A DNA stretch of 64,000 bases from Aeromonas veronii bv. veronii (lineage in GTDB: Bacteria; Pseudomonadota; Gammaproteobacteria; Enterobacterales; Aeromonadaceae): positions 118,172 through 182,171 of the forward strand of contig NZ_CDDK01000004.1 in the NCBI RefSeq assembly GCF_000820225.1, read 5' to 3'. Positions 40,985-49,547 of this stretch are shown here, piece after piece. The number at the start of each line of letters is the position of its first letter. The first letter of the stretch is position 1. The notes below the pieces were generated by a model, which made no database searches, was not told the DNA's origin, and saw nothing but the letters and a program-made list of their open reading frames with translations. A program made the translations under genes and the position numbers.

Positions 40985-43900
40985 ATGGACAAGCCTGGAC
41001 TGCGCGACGCCTTGCCACAACCGAAACTATCCGACACCCGCACCGACCCGTTCTGGGGCAACCTCGATAGCAGCCTGTCAGCGGCTGCTGCCCCGTCTGC
41101 CGCCCAAACCCCACAGCGCGACCTCAATGTAGGCCTGGGTGATGTAGCGCGCGGCGTGGGCGCTGGCGCACTGGAGCTGGTTGGCGGGATTGGTGAGTTG
41201 GCCCGGCAGGCCAGCCAGTTTGGCAAGGAGAATGCTGGCAAGCAGGGAGGCGATTACCTGGAGCAGGCTCGCGCCAATATGGCCAGCAAGCTGAGCCCGG
41301 TGCTTGATGTGGTGGCTGGTGCTGGCGATCTGGCAAACTCCGGCGCCGAGTCGCTGACCGATGGGATGAGCGGCGATGCCAAAGAGGCGATTGGCCGCAG
41401 CCTGATTGACGAGACGCCAGAGGGGCGCCTCACCATGGGGGATGGCGCTGGGGATCTCGATGTATGGGCCATGAAGATGGCGCAGGGCGTGGGATCCATG
41501 GTGCCAACCCTGCTGGCTGGCGGTGTGACTGGTGCCGCCGCCAAGGCCAGTATCGAGCGCGCCGTCACCACCTCCATGATCAAGCGGGGGGCAACTCAGG
41601 AGGTGGCCGAGGCTGTCGCCGCCAAGACGGTGGCCAAGCTGGCGACCGGTGCAGCCGTCACCACTGGCGCGACCGGTTCCGTGGGTAGCGCGGGGGTGAA
41701 TACCCGCGAGTCAGTGCTGGGCATGAGCTTTGATGAGCTTTCCAGCAGCGATACCTTCCGCCAGGCATTCACCCGCATCGACCAGGATCAGCAGACGCAA
41801 CACCTCTCTGATGAGGAAAAGCTGTCGCTGGCCAGGGAGGAGACCGCCAATGTTGCCAGTCGAGCAACCATGAGCGACGCCAAGGTGTGGGGCGCTGCCG
41901 CCATGGGCTCTGTGATGGGCGATGCCATGCTGTTCAAGATGCTGGCAGGCAAGGCGGCGACAGGTGGCGTGCTCAAGGGGGCAGCCAAGGGGGCGGTAGG
42001 TGAGGGGATCGGCGAAACCCTCGAGGAGGGGGTACAGCAATACACCATCAACGAATCCCTTAACGAGGTGGCCGCTGCCGATATCGACCCGATGAAAGGA
42101 GTGGTGTCCAGTGCGCTGGAAGGCGGCCTGATCGGCATGGGTACCGGTGGCGCCCTGGGTGGCGTGGGCGGGCTGCGCGGCCGCAAGTCACAGCCAGAAA
42201 GCGAAGGTGGCGCACAGCTAGATCCCGCCACTGTGGAGGATGTAGCGCCTGTTGAGCAGGGGGATCCGGTGCAGGTGAATCCCGCTGTATCGCCGGCAGA
42301 TCCAGACTTGGCGCCTGCTGCTGACGCCATGGCCGATCCGGTGGTTGCACCATCTGGCGAGCAATCCCCGCTCGGCCCCAGCGCCAGCCAGTTTGACGAG
42401 CTGCGTGATGTGCCTGCCTACCTGCGCCGCGACGATACCGCAGAGCGGTTCAAAGGCATGGCTGCCGATAGCGAGGTGCAGCGCGCCCTGGCTGGTGAGT
42501 TTGGCCAGTCAGTGCAGGAGCTGGTTGCCTCCCAGATGCAGGCTGGCGATCAGGGCAAGAGCCTTTATGAGCGAGCTCAGGCTGGAGAGCTCGGGCTTGA
42601 CCCGTTCGCAGGAAACAAGAGCGCCCAGCAGGTGGCCATGGAGAACCAGCGCCCAGCTCTGCCGCTCAAGGATGTGATCTTTGCCGGTGACGCCAATGCC
42701 GCCCGGGGGATGACCAAGGAAGGCCACTTTGACGACAAGCAGGCTGGCGCTGGCCCCCAGTTCCGCGGCGCAGAGCGCACTGGCTGGCAAAACGGACAGG
42801 AGGGGGATGTCTTACCGCCAGAGACCTCTGCTACCAAGCCGGTGGGTGAGCTGCCTGGTGCGGTGATTGAGGGTGAAGCTCGCGAGGTCGGCACCGAGTT
42901 GCCGCACCGCGATGTGGTCTATGGCGCAGATCAGCGACAGCCTGACGCCAAGCCGATGCGCGGCAGCGCCACCGAATCGGCAGTTGGCCCGCTCCAGACG
43001 CTCCGCATCACCCGCAAAGGCAAGCCGTTCGCAACCGAGAAAGAGGCTGCCATGGCCAGCCGCAAGGGCAAGGAGATGCCGGTGCCGCTCAATGGTGGCG
43101 GCTTTGGTGTGGCCGAGATCGCCGAAGTGGAGCAGGCAAAGGCTGCCGCAACCACGCAACCAAGCGTCCCGCGACTCGACGACATTAATGTCGCCGACTC
43201 GAATCAACCATCTGATCTTCCAGCACAAAGTGTAAGCGGAGAAACAGTTTCGGCACCGTCTGCCACAGCAGGCGAGGCTAGCCAACTAGCACCTGCTATC
43301 GATACTGGATACCGCGAGGTGATCCCCGTCAACCAACCACAGGCAGAGGTGAGCAATGAGCCAGTTACCCCAGTACCTGCAATCAGCAGTGAAGGACAAG
43401 GCGATCAGCCTGGCGCAGGCGAACCGGCTGCAGCAGGCGCTGGACCAGCCATTGCCGGACTCGCCGACCGAGCTGGATCCGGAGATCCGGCAGACAACAC
43501 TCCTGCTCCACCTGTACCTGATGGACAGCAGCAAAATGACCAACCACTGACAGCCCCGGCCCCTGATGCCGGGGCTGCTGTTTCTGAGGTGGTGCAACAT
43601 GAGCCTGCCGCCGCGCCGACGCCGTGGGCGGAAGCCATCGATAACCCAGATGGCACCATCACCCTGAAAGGCGATGTCCCGCTCATCAAGCGGTGGGCCA
43701 AGGAGAGCGGCGTACAGGCAATGCCTGGCAAGGGTGGCCTGTTGGTGGCCAAGTCATCGGCGGCCAAGGTTCGCGAGTATGCCGCGCCTGCCGCCAGTGA
43801 GCCGGTTCAGCAGATCGAGGCAGCCCGCGCCGAGGTGGCGCCAGAACCCACCGACGCTCAGAAGGAGGCCGGCAATTACAAGAAGGGTCACCTCAAGCTA

Positions 43901-46900
43901 CAGGGGTTGGATATCGCGCTCGAGAACCCCAAGGGCTCTACCCGCTCCGGCACGGACAAGGATGGCAAGGCGTGGCAATCCACCATGGCCCACGATTACG
44001 GCTATATCAAGCGCACTCTGGGGGCTGATGGGGATCATGTCGATGTGTTCATCGGTGACCAGCCAGATAGCGAAACAGTCTATGTGGTGGATCAAGTAAA
44101 CCCCAATACCGGCAAGTTTGACGAACACAAGGTAATGATGGGCTTCGCCGACGAGCAGGCCGCCCAGGCTGGCTACCTTGCCAACTATGAAAAGGGGTGG
44201 CAGGGGCTTGGCTCTATCAAGGCGATGCCGGTGGAGGAGTTCAAGAGTTGGGTGAAGGGTGGTGATACCACCAAGCCGGTTGGCGAGCAGCCAGCGGCAG
44301 CCGCGGACATTGAAACCCTGACGGATGATGAGGCGTTGGCGGTGGCTGACGAGCTTGGCATCAGCCACGACGACAATCCGGACGATGCGCGATGGGGGCT
44401 TGCAGGGGCCAAGAAAGATGCGCTCAGCACAGCCATCGAGCGAGTTCGCAACCCATCCAGTGCCACCCCAATTAAGCCGGTCTCGGGTAACAGCAATATC
44501 GTATCGGCGCCACCGATGCAGGACGAAGGGATCGGCGCAAAGCGAGCCGTTTCATTCTCCAAGCAAGCCATGGCGCAGGGCGAGAAGCCAGCCAAGCACC
44601 TGACCCGCAAAGAGGCGGAGCTGGTCACCAAGGAGTGGTTCAAGCAGTACCGTGGCGCCAGTGGCATTGATGTGCAGATCCACACCACCCAGGCTGAGCT
44701 GGAGAAGGCGCTGGGGCTGGCCGCCAAAGAGGGGCTGATCCGCCGCGCCGCGTTCGATGATGACAACGGCACCCTGCATGTGGCCGCCGACACCATCGCG
44801 AACCCCAAGCGGATGCGCGAGATCCTGCGCCATGAGGTGCTGGCCCACTATGGCCTAGCCAACGTGCTGGGCGATGGTGAGTACACCAAGCTGATCAGCC
44901 GCATCATCAAATCGAAGAGCGCCCCCAGCATGAAGGCAGTGTGGGATTGGGTTGATACCCATTACGCTGGCGAGGATGTCGGTGTGCAGGCAGAGGAGGT
45001 GATCGCCCACCTGGCCGAGCTGGAGCAGAGCGCCTGGCGCCGCGGCTGGGATCAGGTGGTGGCATGGGTTACCAAGGCACTGCGCACTGTCGGCTTTGTG
45101 CCTGGTGGCATTACCGCTGCCGAAACCCGGGTGCTGATTGAGGGGCTGGGCAAGAAGATGAAGCGCGGCGGCCCTGACAATGGCGGCCCGGATGGTGGCC
45201 ATAAGTTCAGTCAGGAGTCTGAACAGCCAGCGAAGAAGGGCGGGCTCAAGATGAGCCAAGCCAATACGGCCGCCGACAAGGCCATGGAAAAGCTCAATCT
45301 CGGAGCCAAGCCTGACATCATCGACAAGACCAAGGCCAATCTGGACAAGCTGCGCAAGGTTGATCGTGGCGTAGTGGAGTCATGGGTAGACCGCTTTATC
45401 AAGAAAGCCAACACCGAAGTGCTCGATGCGCTGGCCCCCATCAAGTACGCCGAGGATGCGGCTGGCATTACCGATGCGGCCGACTCCGGCTATGTTGCGG
45501 CGCGGATGGCGACCGGGGCAGCCTCCACCATGCAGGCGACCATGCTCTATGGCCTGCCGGAGTGGAAAGACGGGGTGATCCAGCGCAAGGCGGGTACCGG
45601 CGAGAAAGACGCGCTGTTGGGCATCTTCTCCGATCTGGGGGCCGATCTGCACAACTGGCTTGGCTGGATGGCCGGTCACCGGGCCGAGATGCTGATGGCG
45701 CAGGGCAGGGAGAACCTGCTCGATGCCAATGACATTGCGGCGCTCAAGGGGCAAGGCAAGGGTAAGGAGGCCAAGTTCCTTGATGCCAAGGCCCGCTGGA
45801 ACCGCCTCAATGCTGCAACCCTGGATCTGGCGCAGGAGGCTGGCCTGTTCACCAAAGAGGCGCGGGCCGAGTTTGAAAGCGAATGGTACATTCCGTTCTT
45901 CCGTGAAACCGAGGATGGTGATGTGATCGCCCCCTTCAAGCCGAAGGGGATTGCCAACCAGAACGCCGGGATCAAGAAACTCAAGGGTGGGGAGGCCAAC
46001 ACCAACGACCTGCTCGAGAACATCTTCACCAGCACCAGCAAGCTGATCGACGCCTCCATGAAGAACATGGCGGCGCAAAAGACCGTCTGGAATCTGGCGG
46101 ATACCGGGCTCATCGAGGTGATACCCAAGCCTAACAAGATGGACTATCAGGCGCTTGCCAATGGCAAGGACAGGATAATGCTCAAGCTTGAGGGTGAGGA
46201 GTACATGTTGCGGGTGGAGGACCCTGATCTGTATCGGGCCATGACCTTCTTCGACCGCAAACCCTTTGGCAAGATGACCATGATGGCGTCAAGCGCCAAG
46301 CGTATCCTGACGGCAGGGGTGACCGCATCCCCTGAGTTTATGCTGCGCAACTTCCTGCGCGACTCGCTCTCCAGCTGGGCGATCAGCAAAGACGGCTTCA
46401 AGCCGGTGATCGACTCCATCAAGGGGGTGAAAAAGACCCTGGCGATGGATGGCAGCACCATTGATGTGATGTTCAGCGGCGCCAGCTTCCTGGGTGGCTA
46501 TGTCAACGGCAACGACCCCGGCGCCATGGCCGATACAGTGCGCAAGTCACTGCGCCGCAAGGGGATGACGCCGGAGCAGATTGCCCGCTACGAAAAGACC
46601 ATCATCCGCAATGCGGCACACGCGAAAGGTGTGGTGGCTGACGCATGGGAGAAGTACAGCCGCTATGGCGAGGCGCTTGAGAACGCCAACCGTGAGGCGG
46701 TCTATGCCGCTGCCATCAAGGCGGGCAAGAGCCACGCACAGGCGGCGTTCGAGTCAAAAGACCTGATGGACTTCTCCATGCTCGGGGCGGCCAGAGCCAT
46801 TCAGGGGGCGTCCCTGGTGCTGCCGTTCTTCAATGCTCGCCTGCAGGGTCTGGGCAAACTGACCAGGGAGCTGCGCGACAACCCACGCGAAATCGCCAAG

Positions 46901-47830
46901 CGGGCTGGCATGATCACCGCCATGTCGCTCGGCCTGCTGGCCGCCAACTGGGACGATGAGCGATACGAAGAGCTGCCGGATTGGGACAAGGACGCCAACT
47001 GGCACTTCTTTGTCGGCGATCAGCACTTCCGGATCCCCAAGCCGTTCGAGATTGGCGTGATGTTCGGTACCATCCCGGAGCGCATGGTGCGCGCGATGGG
47101 CGACAAGGACACCGGCGCCCAGTTCGGCAAGGCAGTTGCGCGGGCGATCGGCGATACCTTTGCCCTTAACCCCACCCCACAGATCATCAAGCCACTGGTA
47201 GAGGCCGCCTTCAACTATGACACCTTCCGCGGCGGCCCCATCGACAGCCCGCAGGATCTGGCCGTCAAGGCGGAGGCCCGCTACAACGAGCAGACCAGTT
47301 TGCTGATGCGCGAGCTTGGCGAGCTGTCTGGCTTCTCACCCAAGCAGTTGGAGCATTTGGTGATTGGCTATACCGGCACCATCGGCGGCTATGTGATGGC
47401 AACGGCTGACGGCCTGATCAGGGCGTCGCGCCCGGGTGAGTCGGCCAGCTGGCGCGCTGACGAGATCCCGCTGGTGAAAGCCGTGTACCGTGGCACCGGC
47501 CCGGCCAAGTCCACCCAGCACATGGAAGAGTTCTACCGGATGCTGAGCGAGGTGAACCAGCTCAAGCGGACCGTTGATCAGTACCGCAGTGAAGGGCTGG
47601 ACGATAAGGCGAACGAGCTGCTTGATGAGCAGGGCGGGATCTTGAAGTCGCGCCGCAGCCTGAGCCGCACTCAGCAGCAGGTGCGAGTGGTGCGCAACAA
47701 GATTGAGCTGATCCAGCGTGACCGCACCATGAACGCGGAGGAGAAGCGCAAGCGCATTGATGAGCTACTGGCCCGCCGCAACGACCTGGTATATCAGGCG
47801 GTAAACAAGAACAGGGAGAACTGGGAGTAA
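40985..47830 (+). CDS. Giant polyvalent virion protein, 2,281 aa
   Basis: Residues about 40-400 are Ala/Gly-rich helical sequence with possible membrane-active helices. At about 963-1,095, NYKKGHLKLQGLDIALENPKG, MAHDYGYIKRTLGADGDHVDVFIGD and VMMGFADEQAAQAGYL match the pyrophosphatase-like InPase domain of polyvalent proteins. Near 1,282, LRHEVLAHYGL gives an HExxxH metallopeptidase-type motif. The C-terminal about 700 residues fit the LPD38 large-polyvalent domain, with amphipathic helices (LPFFNARLQGLGKL, FRIPKPFEIGVMFG). Such proteins are packaged and injected to protect incoming DNA. GAGGACACC precedes the ATG. Confidence 0.75.
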   Translation: MDKPGLRDALPQPKLSDTRTDPFWGNLDSSLSAAAAPSAAQTPQRDLNVGLGDVARGVGAGALELVGGIGELARQASQFGKENAGKQGGDYLEQARANMASKLSPVLDVVAGAGDLANSGAESLTDGMSGDAKEAIGRSLIDETPEGRLTMGDGAGDLDVWAMKMAQGVGSMVPTLLAGGVTGAAAKASIERAVTTSMIKRGATQEVAEAVAAKTVAKLATGAAVTTGATGSVGSAGVNTRESVLGMSFDELSSSDTFRQAFTRIDQDQQTQHLSDEEKLSLAREETANVASRATMSDAKVWGAAAMGSVMGDAMLFKMLAGKAATGGVLKGAAKGAVGEGIGETLEEGVQQYTINESLNEVAAADIDPMKGVVSSALEGGLIGMGTGGALGGVGGLRGRKSQPESEGGAQLDPATVEDVAPVEQGDPVQVNPAVSPADPDLAPAADAMADPVVAPSGEQSPLGPSASQFDELRDVPAYLRRDDTAERFKGMAADSEVQRALAGEFGQSVQELVASQMQAGDQGKSLYERAQAGELGLDPFAGNKSAQQVAMENQRPALPLKDVIFAGDANAARGMTKEGHFDDKQAGAGPQFRGAERTGWQNGQEGDVLPPETSATKPVGELPGAVIEGEAREVGTELPHRDVVYGADQRQPDAKPMRGSATESAVGPLQTLRITRKGKPFATEKEAAMASRKGKEMPVPLNGGGFGVAEIAEVEQAKAAATTQPSVPRLDDINVADSNQPSDLPAQSVSGETVSAPSATAGEASQLAPAIDTGYREVIPVNQPQAEVSNEPVTPVPAISSEGQGDQPGAGEPAAAGAGPAIAGLADRAGSGDPADNTPAPPVPDGQQQNDQPLTAPAPDAGAAVSEVVQHEPAAAPTPWAEAIDNPDGTITLKGDVPLIKRWAKESGVQAMPGKGGLLVAKSSAAKVREYAAPAASEPVQQIEAARAEVAPEPTDAQKEAGNYKKGHLKLQGLDIALENPKGSTRSGTDKDGKAWQSTMAHDYGYIKRTLGADGDHVDVFIGDQPDSETVYVVDQVNPNTGKFDEHKVMMGFADEQAAQAGYLANYEKGWQGLGSIKAMPVEEFKSWVKGGDTTKPVGEQPAAAADIETLTDDEALAVADELGISHDDNPDDARWGLAGAKKDALSTAIERVRNPSSATPIKPVSGNSNIVSAPPMQDEGIGAKRAVSFSKQAMAQGEKPAKHLTRKEAELVTKEWFKQYRGASGIDVQIHTTQAELEKALGLAAKEGLIRRAAFDDDNGTLHVAADTIANPKRMREILRHEVLAHYGLANVLGDGEYTKLISRIIKSKSAPSMKAVWDWVDTHYAGEDVGVQAEEVIAHLAELEQSAWRRGWDQVVAWVTKALRTVGFVPGGITAAETRVLIEGLGKKMKRGGPDNGGPDGGHKFSQESEQPAKKGGLKMSQANTAADKAMEKLNLGAKPDIIDKTKANLDKLRKVDRGVVESWVDRFIKKANTEVLDALAPIKYAEDAAGITDAADSGYVAARMATGAASTMQATMLYGLPEWKDGVIQRKAGTGEKDALLGIFSDLGADLHNWLGWMAGHRAEMLMAQGRENLLDANDIAALKGQGKGKEAKFLDAKARWNRLNAATLDLAQEAGLFTKEARAEFESEWYIPFFRETEDGDVIAPFKPKGIANQNAGIKKLKGGEANTNDLLENIFTSTSKLIDASMKNMAAQKTVWNLADTGLIEVIPKPNKMDYQALANGKDRIMLKLEGEEYMLRVEDPDLYRAMTFFDRKPFGKMTMMASSAKRILTAGVTASPEFMLRNFLRDSLSSWAISKDGFKPVIDSIKGVKKTLAMDGSTIDVMFSGASFLGGYVNGNDPGAMADTVRKSLRRKGMTPEQIARYEKTIIRNAAHAKGVVADAWEKYSRYGEALENANREAVYAAAIKAGKSHAQAAFESKDLMDFSMLGAARAIQGASLVLPFFNARLQGLGKLTRELRDNPREIAKRAGMITAMSLGLLAANWDDERYEELPDWDKDANWHFFVGDQHFRIPKPFEIGVMFGTIPERMVRAMGDKDTGAQFGKAVARAIGDTFALNPTPQIIKPLVEAAFNYDTFRGGPIDSPQDLAVKAEARYNEQTSLLMRELGELSGFSPKQLEHLVIGYTGTIGGYVMATADGLIRASRPGESASWRADEIPLVKAVYRGTGPAKSTQHMEEFYRMLSEVNQLKRTVDQYRSEGLDDKANELLDEQGGILKSRRSLSRTQQQVRVVRNKIELIQRDRTMNAEEKRKRIDELLARRNDLVYQAVNKNRENWE
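43356..43550 (+). CDS. Possible nested ORF inside the giant gene, 64 aa
   Basis: In the +1 frame relative to the host gene, an ATG with GAGGTG four bases upstream opens 64 codons (MSQLPQYLQSAVKDKAISLAQ...). The product is soluble and helical, while the main frame here is a Pro/Ala/Gly-rich linker with low constraint. This could be overprinting or the remnant of a separate small gene. It could also be chance. Confidence 0.35.
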   Translation: MSQLPQYLQSAVKDKAISLAQANRLQQALDQPLPDSPTELDPEIRQTTLLLHLYLMDSSKMTNH

Positions 47831-47841
47831 GGGAGAATAGC

Positions 47842-47887
47842 GGCCCTGGCTGAGCCCATGCGAAGGGGGTAAGCTAGGGCCTTAATA
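47842..47887 (+). terminator. Hairpin after the giant gene
   Basis: GGCCCTGGCT...AGCTAGGGCC (one G-T pair) with TTAATAT following. It separates the structural operon from the moron-type genes. Confidence 0.45.
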
Positions 47888-47903
47888 TGTGAGGACCCTG
47901 ACC

Positions 47904-48107
47904 ATGTGGATACTGTTTGCGTTGATAATGATGGTGGTGGCGCTCAAGGCGTTCAGTTTCAGCTTTACGCTGGCCCTGATCCCCTTTGCTGCCGGGTGTT
48001 GGTGTTTTAGCAAATCCAGCCGGAGCGATCTGGATGACTTTATGGCATTCAGCTTTTTCTTTGTCCTGGTTGGATTTGCCGTTATTTTTATCAGCTCGAT
48101 ATGGTAG
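47904..48107 (+). CDS. Small membrane protein, 67 aa
   Basis: 67 residues with two membrane segments (about 2-33 and 45-67) and a short polar loop SKSSRSDLDD. The ATG follows GAGGACCCTGACC, an exact copy of the leader before the gene at 9443. Located after the virion genes, where lysogenic-conversion genes sit. Unknown function. Confidence 0.65.
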   Translation: MWILFALIMMVVALKAFSFSFTLALIPFAAGCWCFSKSSRSDLDDFMAFSFFFVLVGFAVIFISSIW

Positions 48108-48119
48108 CTGTTGATATAT

Positions 48120-48629
48120 TTATTTTGCAGTTAAATAGCCATCAGCACCACTAATTGTCCATGTGTAGTCACCAGCGGGCTTTTCAATGTCAAAGTATAC
48201 TTTTGATATTGAAAGCGGAGTTATCTCCACTTTTTTGTAATAGCGTTTGATAGTTTTATTTCCATCCTTATCGGCATAGTCAATGGTTATATATATGCCG
48301 CTTATGGTTGTGTCGTCATTTCCATTGTAAGCTGTAACATTAAATGTGTAGGGGTAAGTATCACCAAGGTAAGCCTTGCCGCCTAAGAGGTTCACTTTGT
48401 CTATTGATAGCTTTTTTGATGGCACTTTGATCTCACCACCAAACATGTCAAAGCATGCCTGTTTAATGAATGAAGCAGCCCTATCACTTGAAACGTTATT
48501 CATGCTGCCAATAATGCATTCACTAGATGATGAATAACCTTTCAGATGTTTATATGAAAATGAAATAGATACAATAACAGCCGACAAGGCAATAGCCCAA
48601 AGAAGATGTTCTTTTCTAACTTCCATCAT
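48120..48629 (-). CDS. Membrane-anchored or exported moron protein, 169 aa
   Basis: A+T-rich gene on the opposite strand to the late operon. Residues 8-27 (HLLWAIALSAVIVSISFSYK) are an N-terminal membrane anchor or uncleaved signal; the rest is a beta-rich extracytoplasmic domain (YPYTFNVTAYNGNDDTTISGIYITIDYADKDGN). AGGGA precedes the ATG. Its base composition and orientation mark it as an inserted cargo gene that may be expressed in the lysogen. No family recognised. Confidence 0.68.
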   Translation of the reverse strand: MMEVRKEHLLWAIALSAVIVSISFSYKHLKGYSSSSECIIGSMNNVSSDRAASFIKQACFDMFGGEIKVPSKKLSIDKVNLLGGKAYLGDTYPYTFNVTAYNGNDDTTISGIYITIDYADKDGNKTIKRYYKKVEITPLSISKVYFDIEKPAGDYTWTISGADGYLTAK

Positions 48630-48828
48630 TTATCGCTTCCCTCATTTCTAATTTCACTTGTGACTAAATCCAACACCTAGCTCATTTATTGGACTAAGCA
48701 TTTGTTCAGCTTTGGCTTGATGTTGAGGCCTGTTAGCGCTGCATCATGCCTCATTTGAGGATGAAAAACAGAGAGGTGTGCCACACAGCAAGAGTAATAA
48801 CGGAGTGGCACCACCTGGCAAGGTCAGC

Positions 48829-49197
48829 TTATTTGTCTTTGGATGATTTGTACGTAGCCCAAGCCTCATCAAACTGAATGATCAGTTTATTCAATACCTC
48901 GTCTGGTATATCCGTTTTCAGTGCGTGTTTTTTCTTTCTCTTGTACAAGCCACTCGTTCCACTCGATGCCGCAAAATCTTCCTGATCTTTAGCTGTGGAA
49001 TTAATGGCATTGGCATCTATGGATCTGTGCGCTCCGATAAGATCGTCATTGATGTAGCCAGACGCTTCCATGGCGTTGCGCAAGTGATGAACTATCTCTG
49101 CGTTGATGGATCTCTGATTGTCCTTGGCGGACGCTTCGATCATTTCTTTCAGATCTTGCGGCATGCGAACGTTGAATTGCGGGTCTTTTCTTGCCAT
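48829..49197 (-). CDS. Mnt-like ribbon-helix-helix repressor
   Basis: 122 residues. RKDPQFNVRMPQDLKEMIEASAKDNQRSINAEIVHHLR (3-40) is an Arc/Mnt-type ribbon-helix-helix, with QFNVRM as the DNA-contacting strand. The C-terminal part is Lys-rich then helical, perhaps for tetramerisation as in P22 Mnt. The gene diverges from a second, shorter ribbon-helix-helix gene and an antirepressor, the layout of P22 immI. It probably represses the antirepressor promoter in the lysogen. The start at 49197 follows GGTGG; an upstream ATG at 49212 is possible. Confidence 0.82.
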   Translation of the reverse strand: MARKDPQFNVRMPQDLKEMIEASAKDNQRSINAEIVHHLRNAMEASGYINDDLIGAHRSIDANAINSTAKDQEDFAASSGTSGLYKRKKKHALKTDIPDEVLNKLIIQFDEAWATYKSSKDK

Positions 49198-49223
49198 CTG
49201 CAATACCACCATCAAAAAACATA

Positions 49224-49276
49224 TTGACGACTATAGTCGCACGGTACTACGCTATCAATGGTAGTACGGTACTATC
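49224..49276. promoter_or_regulatory. immI operator/promoter region
   Basis: Two related operator sites: GTAGTACGGTACTAT (49261-49275) is nearly palindromic, and GTCGCACGGTACTAC (49236-49250) keeps the right half exactly. They are 25 bp apart, between the two divergent ribbon-helix-helix genes. TTGACG (49224-49229) with TACGCT 18 bp downstream is a candidate rightward promoter covered by the first site. Confidence 0.55.
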
Positions 49277-49296
49277 ACTTGTTTAAGGAGCGCAGA

Positions 49297-49464
49297 GTGA
49301 GCAATCAGATTCCACCAACGTCGATACGCCTACCGGAAGATCTTAAGAAGTGGCTAGGGCATAGAGCTGTTGATAATGGCGTAAGCCTGACCAAGGAGGT
49401 TATCTCCATTCTTTACGCCGAGATGAAAAGCGACGGTGAGAGTGAAGATCGAAACGTGGCCTGA
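49297..49464 (+). CDS. Arc-like ribbon-helix-helix regulator, 55 aa
   Basis: 55 residues from a GTG at 49297 that has AAGGAG upstream: SNQIPPTSIRLPEDLKKWLGHRAVDNGVSLTKEVISILYAEM is a full ribbon-helix-helix domain, the same size as P22 Arc (53 residues). It is co-oriented with and upstream of ant, as arc is in P22, where Arc turns down ant expression. Confidence 0.8.
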   Translation: MSNQIPPTSIRLPEDLKKWLGHRAVDNGVSLTKEVISILYAEMKSDGESEDRNVA

Positions 49465-49547
49465 CGCCAAAAAAGAATTCGACCCAAGTTGTTGGAGCAG
49501 CTTGGGCCGAGGGATGTAAACCTAACCAGCAAAGTAAGGACTACGGT

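Noticed and set aside
39918..41114. 398-codon minus-strand frame across cassette D
   Set aside because: It crosses an intergenic promoter and terminator and lies antisense to two co-directional genes; no start signal.
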